From Minisyncoccota bacterium (GTDB lineage: Bacteria > Patescibacteriota > Minisyncoccia > JAHIHE01 > JAGLIN01), in contig JAGLJF010000068.1 of assembly GCA_023142595.1 (NCBI GenBank), positions 1 to 37,158 on the forward strand: a DNA stretch of 37,158 bases, given 5' to 3'. A model generated the notes under the pieces. That model ran no database searches, had not been told where the DNA came from, and saw only the letters and a list, made by a program, of their open reading frames with translations. Below, in pieces: positions 34,361 through 37,158 of the stretch (its first letter is position 1; each line of letters starts with the position of its first letter). The translations under genes were made by a program, and so were the position numbers.

Positions 34361-34600
34361 ACCCTGAGCAAATGATATTGTCCAGGGTTTGAATTTTTTC
34401 TCCAATTCTTTTCTTCCTTTAAATGTGATTTCAATAATCTCTTGACAATTTCGATTTGTTATTTTAACAAAGCCTCTTTTTTCTAACTTCATCAAATAAT
34501 CTTTTCTATCAGAACTGTCAATTTCTCTGGGCACTTTATATTTAATTAGCAATTTTTTTGTTTTGCCTTTTGTTGTTTTTGGTTTCGTTTTTATTCTCAT
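34121..34600 (-). CDS. Small winged-helix-like protein with C-terminal part antisense to miaB
   Basis: The start at ATG 34600 is set by GGAGGTG (34612-34606), with GGAGG 7 bases from the ATG. The first about 75 residues look real: a basic N-terminus (MRIKTKPKTTKGKTKK), then a segment like a winged helix (LMKLEKRGFVKITNRN...IEITFKGRKELEKK) that suggests DNA binding. After residue 77 the frame runs through the hairpin at 34361-34388 and 240 bases into the complement of miaB; this part is hydrophobic and probably not genuine. Either the stop codon has been lost or the message ends without one. A TTGACA/TAGAAT pair (34643-34616) overlaps the miaA start. Confidence 0.5.
   Translation of the reverse strand: MRIKTKPKTTKGKTKKLLIKYKVPREIDSSDRKDYLMKLEKRGFVKITNRNCQEIIEITFKGRKELEKKFKPWTISFAQGLFFYFSLKSPCICLSYFYFGKFTNLNSFFSFRNSFNKIRITGVGNFYILKTSSFAICITFIFFFNQNVNRFSNIFLIIF
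34238..34265. repeat. Short repeat remnant in the miaB TRAM domain
   Basis: The 28 bases from 34238 match the repeat arm of 33284-33311 (reverse complement) at about 21 of 28 positions, starting TGTTATCCTGATCTTG. Translated, it gives SCYPDLVEG, which interrupts the short beta-barrel sequence of the TRAM domain. Confidence 0.55.
34361..34388. terminator. Hairpin terminator after miaB, also facing the antisense gene
   Basis: ACCCTG (34361-34366) pairs with CAGGGT (34383-34388), with an inner GCAA/TTGT. On the minus strand the stem is followed by CTATTTTTTT; on the plus strand by TTGAATTTTTTC. It directly follows the miaB stop. Confidence 0.65.
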
Positions 34601-34615
34601 AAGCACACCTCCATT

Positions 34616-34643
34616 ATTCTAAATCATTCATTAAATATGTCAA
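34616..34643 (-). promoter_or_regulatory. Possible promoter of the antisense winged-helix gene
   Basis: On the minus strand TTGACA (34643-34638) and TAGAAT (34621-34616) are 16 bases apart and overlap the miaA start codon. The predicted transcript start (near 34609) would fall within the ribosome binding site, which weakens the case. Confidence 0.4.
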
Positions 34644-35593
34644 ATCTCAGACCACTAATCGTCATTCTCGGACCTACTTCTTCAGGAAAAACTGAGATGT
34701 CTTTGAAGTTGGCAAAAAAATATAATAGTGAAATTGTTAATGCTGACTCAAGGCAAATTTATCAAGAAATGAACGTTGGAACAGGATCACCAATAATCAG
34801 CCGATGGTTCCATAGTCCCGAAGGGCTGTGGAATCAAAATGCGACACAAAAAGATTCAACCTATTTAATTAAAAGCATCCCCCATCACTTATTTAACATC
34901 AAAAAACCTAATCAAAAATTTTCACTTTCTCAATATAAAAAACTTGCCATAAAAACAATTAATAATATTCATAACAAGAATAAGACTCCTATTCTTGTTG
35001 GCGGAACTGGACTATATATAAGTTCCATTACTGATAATCTTTTAATTCCAAAGGCATCACCGAATAATAGTATTAGAAAAAAACTTGAGAAACACACTGA
35101 AAAATATTTATATAAACGACTTGAAAAAATCGATATAAAATCTGCAGAAACTATCGGACCAACTAATAAAAGAAAATTAATCAGAGCTCTTGAAGTTTTT
35201 GAGTTGACTGGAAAACCTTTTTCATCTCAGAAAACAAAAGGGAAATCACTTTTTAATATTTTGCAAATTGGAATCAAAACTGACAGAGAAGAATTATATA
35301 AAAAAATAGATGATAGAGTTAATGAGATGATAAAACAAGGATTGATAGAAGAAACAAAAAAACTTTCAAGAAAATATAAATCAGATTTGCCAGCTATGAG
35401 CGGAATTGGATATTTTGAAATTGATTCCTATCTTAAAAAAGAAACAAGCCTTGAAGATGCAATACAAAGAATTAAATTCCGCACACATCAATATGCTCGT
35501 CGACAAATAACATGGTTCAAAAGAGATGAGAGAATAGTCTGGGTCAAAAATTATCAAGAGTCGGATAAATTGATTAAGGATTTTTTAGGATAA
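34637..35593 (+). CDS. miaA: tRNA dimethylallyltransferase, with a hairpin-encoded insertion
   Basis: It transfers the isoprenoid from DMAPP to A37 of tRNAs, the step before MiaB. The P-loop is GPTSSGKT (12-19), followed by NADSRQIYQEMNVGTG (35-50). VGGTGLYISSI (about 117-127) and the C-terminal RIKFRTHQYARRQITWFKRD complete the signature. The 318 residues include an extra segment at about 52-78 before IPHHL; its centre (RWFHSPEGLWNQ) is encoded by a near-perfect 32-base hairpin (34805-34836), suggesting a palindromic insertion. No Shine-Dalgarno site precedes the ATG. It follows miaB, separated by the small antisense gene. Confidence 0.95.
   Translation: MSNLRPLIVILGPTSSGKTEMSLKLAKKYNSEIVNADSRQIYQEMNVGTGSPIISRWFHSPEGLWNQNATQKDSTYLIKSIPHHLFNIKKPNQKFSLSQYKKLAIKTINNIHNKNKTPILVGGTGLYISSITDNLLIPKASPNNSIRKKLEKHTEKYLYKRLEKIDIKSAETIGPTNKRKLIRALEVFELTGKPFSSQKTKGKSLFNILQIGIKTDREELYKKIDDRVNEMIKQGLIEETKKLSRKYKSDLPAMSGIGYFEIDSYLKKETSLEDAIQRIKFRTHQYARRQITWFKRDERIVWVKNYQESDKLIKDFLG
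34805..34836. repeat. Palindromic insertion inside miaA
   Basis: TGGTTCCA (34805-34812) pairs with TGGAATCA (34829-34836, one G-U pair), then after one mismatch AGTCC (34814-34818) pairs with GGGCT (34823-34827) around CGAA. The encoded residues lie in a stretch where MiaA proteins normally have a short loop. Confidence 0.6.
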
Positions 35594-35633
35594 TCAAATT
35601 ATTTTTAACACTTTGAATTACAAATACAGCTTC

Positions 35634-35684
35634 TGGAGTTCACTCTTTAGAGTATAAGATATACAGGTTGAAACTCGAACTTCG
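35634..35684. repeat. Cloverleaf-like dispersed repeat, copy 3 (degenerate)
   Basis: It begins TGGAGTTCACTCTTTAGAGT, identical over 20 bases to the reverse complement of copy 1 (30213-30268). The next arm is shortened and the far end has diverged. It lies between miaA and greA. Confidence 0.65.
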
Positions 35685-35730
35685 GTGAAAATTTTATTTA
35701 TATTTCATAATTCAAGATAACTGCAAAAAC

Positions 35731-35754
35731 AGACACTGCAAAGTGTCTATTTTT
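35731..35754. terminator. Bidirectional terminator between miaA and greA
   Basis: AGACACT (35731-35737) pairs with AGTGTCT (35742-35748) around GCAA. ATTTTT follows on the plus strand and GTTTTT on the minus strand, serving both convergent genes. Confidence 0.8.
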
Positions 35755-35777
35755 AACTAAAATTATAAAAAAATATT

Positions 35778-36239
35778 TTAAGAAATTGCCAATATAGTAT
35801 AAGACACTAAGCCTCTTGGAGTTTCAACTTTGACATCGTCATTAACTTTATGACCTAAGAACGAACTTGCTAATGGAGTTTCATTTGAGATTTTCCCCTC
35901 AGAAGGGTTTGCTTCATTTGAGCCAACTATTGTAAAGGTTTTTTCTCCTTTGTCATTCTTAATTTTTATAGTTGATCCAATATTTACTACGCTAGAATTC
36001 AAATGTTTGTTATCAATTGTTTCAGCATTTTTTACCATCTCTTCGATTTCAGCGACTTTTCCTTCGTTAAGAGCTTGTTGCTCTTTGGCTTCAGAGTATT
36101 CTGCATTTTCACTCAAATCTCCAAGCTCTTTTGCGGCTTGAATTCTTCTGGAAATACTTTGTCTTTTTTCTGTTTTCAAAAAGGTTAATTCTTCTTTTAA
36201 TTTTTCTAAACCTTCTGCGGTTATATAATGCTTAGTCAT
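35778..36239 (-). CDS. greA: Transcription elongation factor GreA
   Basis: It rescues backtracked RNA polymerase by stimulating transcript cleavage. Residues 1 to about 75 form the coiled coil, with LGDLSENAEYSEAKEQQ near 41-57 carrying the acidic tip residues. The C-terminal FKBP-like domain contains VNIGSTIKIKND near 84-95 and ends in TPRGLVSYTILAIS. The 153-residue length is normal. A promoter lies at 36301-36328, and its leader contains a small terminator-like hairpin (36261-36284). No Shine-Dalgarno site. Confidence 0.95.
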   Translation of the reverse strand: MTKHYITAEGLEKLKEELTFLKTEKRQSISRRIQAAKELGDLSENAEYSEAKEQQALNEGKVAEIEEMVKNAETIDNKHLNSSVVNIGSTIKIKNDKGEKTFTIVGSNEANPSEGKISNETPLASSFLGHKVNDDVKVETPRGLVSYTILAIS

Positions 36240-36260
36240 TATTTTTATATTTTATCAATT

Positions 36261-36284
36261 AAAAAGGCCCCTATTAAGGTGGGC
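36261..36284 (-). terminator. Attenuator-like hairpin in the greA leader
   Basis: On the minus strand GCCC (36284-36281) pairs with GGGC (36270-36267), followed by CTTTTT. The stem is short. It lies between the promoter and the greA ATG. Confidence 0.4.
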
Positions 36285-36300
36285 AAAATTTATTAGACTC

Positions 36301-36328
36301 ATAATACCACATCATAATTTTATGTCAA
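36301..36328 (-). promoter_or_regulatory. greA promoter
   Basis: On the minus strand TTGACA (36328-36323) and TATTAT (36306-36301) are 16 bases apart; transcription would begin near 36294. Confidence 0.65.
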
Positions 36329-36336
36329 TAGTATGT

Positions 36337-36360
36337 ATAATGGCTAATATTAGCCATTAT
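36337..36360. repeat. Perfect 24-base palindrome upstream of the greA promoter
   Basis: ATAATGGCTAAT is followed by its exact complement, ATTAGCCATTAT. It lies 9 bases upstream of the greA -35 and 35 bases past the stop of the next gene. There is no U-tract on either side, so it fits an operator or processing site as well as a terminator. Confidence 0.55.
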
Positions 36361-36394
36361 CTGTCTATTAATAAATTGTACAACTATTCATTCT

Positions 36395-37158
36395 CTATAA
36401 TTTTTTATTCCTAATTTCTTTCATTTTTTCTAGAGAATCTGAAAACTTATCTACTTTCTCTAATAAATTTTCTTTAGTATATCCTGGCTTCTTTAGGTTC
36501 TCGATTTGAGTTTCCAGTGAAATTATCATTTTATCAAATATTTCAAACTCGATATCAGAAACATTATCCATTGAATTTAAATCCATTCCTGATAAAATTT
36601 TTATAAAATCTTCTTTTGTAATTTGCAATAAGAAAAAAGGAATATCTGTAAGAAGTTTTTGTTCAAGTTTCCCATTTTTAAGAATTAATCCATCCTTTAT
36701 AACTGATCCAATTTTATTTATTTTATCTACTTTAGCAACTTTTTCTAAATGTCGACTACTTTGAAGATTAGTTTCTACTTCGTCAAATGTACAAATTACT
36801 TCTCCTGTTTTTTTATCAACGATAAGAGTATCAAAACCACGATTGTCATCTCTTTTTGAAGAATGAACGATGAGATAATTTTCTCCTAAAATTTTATTAA
36901 AAATAATTGTTATTACCTTTTCCCAAACCATACCATCCCTCTTTTCAGCCCTTAATTCATATTCAATATTAGATTCATCTGGCCTTTTTCTCTCAAACAT
37001 TAACTTATCCTGTTTTTCTCTTTCTTTCGAATCAATTTTTCCTTTTATAGCACAATCTTCATCGATAATATCGGATTCATACTCTTTGTAAATTTTTTCA
37101 TAATATTCTTCTAATAATTTATTAATACCTTTAAATGACGATTCTCTACTTCTTTCAT
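36395..37158 (-). CDS. Hypothetical protein, N-terminus cut off by window end
   Basis: The frame stays open from the stop at 36395 to the right edge (253 full codons visible), so the Met at 37000 is probably internal and the gene begins outside. The upstream 50 residues (ESSFKGINKLLEEYYEKIYK...) look coding and are in the same frame. A central block (GFDTLIVDKKTGEVICTFDEVE) has the alternating strand and acidic pattern of restriction-endonuclease-like nuclease folds, but no PD-(D/E)xK motif is convincing. The C-terminal third is predicted coiled and charged (LEKVDKFSDSLEKMKEIRNKK). I do not recognise the family. Confidence 0.6.
   Translation of the reverse strand, partial: ERSRESSFKGINKLLEEYYEKIYKEYESDIIDEDCAIKGKIDSKEREKQDKLMFERKRPDESNIEYELRAEKRDGMVWEKVITIIFNKILGENYLIVHSSKRDDNRGFDTLIVDKKTGEVICTFDEVETNLQSSRHLEKVAKVDKINKIGSVIKDGLILKNGKLEQKLLTDIPFFLLQITKEDFIKILSGMDLNSMDNVSDIEFEIFDKMIISLETQIENLKKPGYTKENLLEKVDKFSDSLEKMKEIRNKKL

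Noticed and set aside
1-37158. CRISPR arrays, prophage, integrase or toxin-antitoxin genes.
   Set aside because: I found no regularly spaced repeats, cas genes, integrases or recognisable toxin-antitoxin pairs.

Overview
This AT-rich window looks like the genome of a member of the Candidate Phyla Radiation (Patescibacteria, probably Parcubacteria-like). The evidence is indirect. Housekeeping genes are compact and nearly all lack Shine-Dalgarno sites. ThrS has no TGS domain. Ribosomal protein L32 and sigma-70 carry long lysine-rich tails. Orphan small genes and short palindromic repeats are dispersed throughout. The standard genetic code fits every gene. No 16S gene is present, so the assignment is inference.

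Layout. 1-1273: a truncated gene for a secreted alpha/alpha-toroid protein, preceded by a compact cobalamin riboswitch with a terminator and promoter. 1274-12003: two purine-synthesis units read on the minus strand (ATPase-purL-purM and purB-purC/purE-HAD), separated by a plus-strand HAD gene. The purC/purE gene is a PAICS-like fusion with a class II PurE, so no PurK is needed. 12053-17753: tRNA-Asn, rpoD, dnaG, a yvcK-like gene and murG, all minus strand, followed by murA on the plus strand. 19239-21786: a VOC protein, a probable structured non-coding RNA and glmS. 22250-25166: an orphan gene, then rnc, nusB, rpmF and rnhB. 25454-32282: a membrane protein, dnaE, a DUF4178-like gene and thrS with a T-box leader. 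32372-37158: an orphan gene with an apparent AUA start, miaB, a small antisense gene, miaA, greA and a truncated orphan gene.

The genes cover replication (dnaE, dnaG), transcription (rpoD, greA, nusB), RNA maturation (rnc, rnhB, miaA, miaB), peptidoglycan synthesis (glmS, murA, murG, yvcK) and the middle of de novo purine synthesis (purL, purM, purE, purC, purB). MiaA and MiaB act in sequence on tRNA A37. GlmS, MurA and MurG lie on one route to peptidoglycan.

The most interesting material is regulatory or repeat-derived. It includes the cobalamin riboswitch in front of an intrinsic-factor-like barrel protein, a 6S-like RNA candidate beside glmS, and a thrS T-box leader containing two cloverleaf-shaped repeats. 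Palindromic repeats also lie in frame inside miaB and miaA. Finally, strong Shine-Dalgarno sites occur on orphan genes but not on housekeeping genes.
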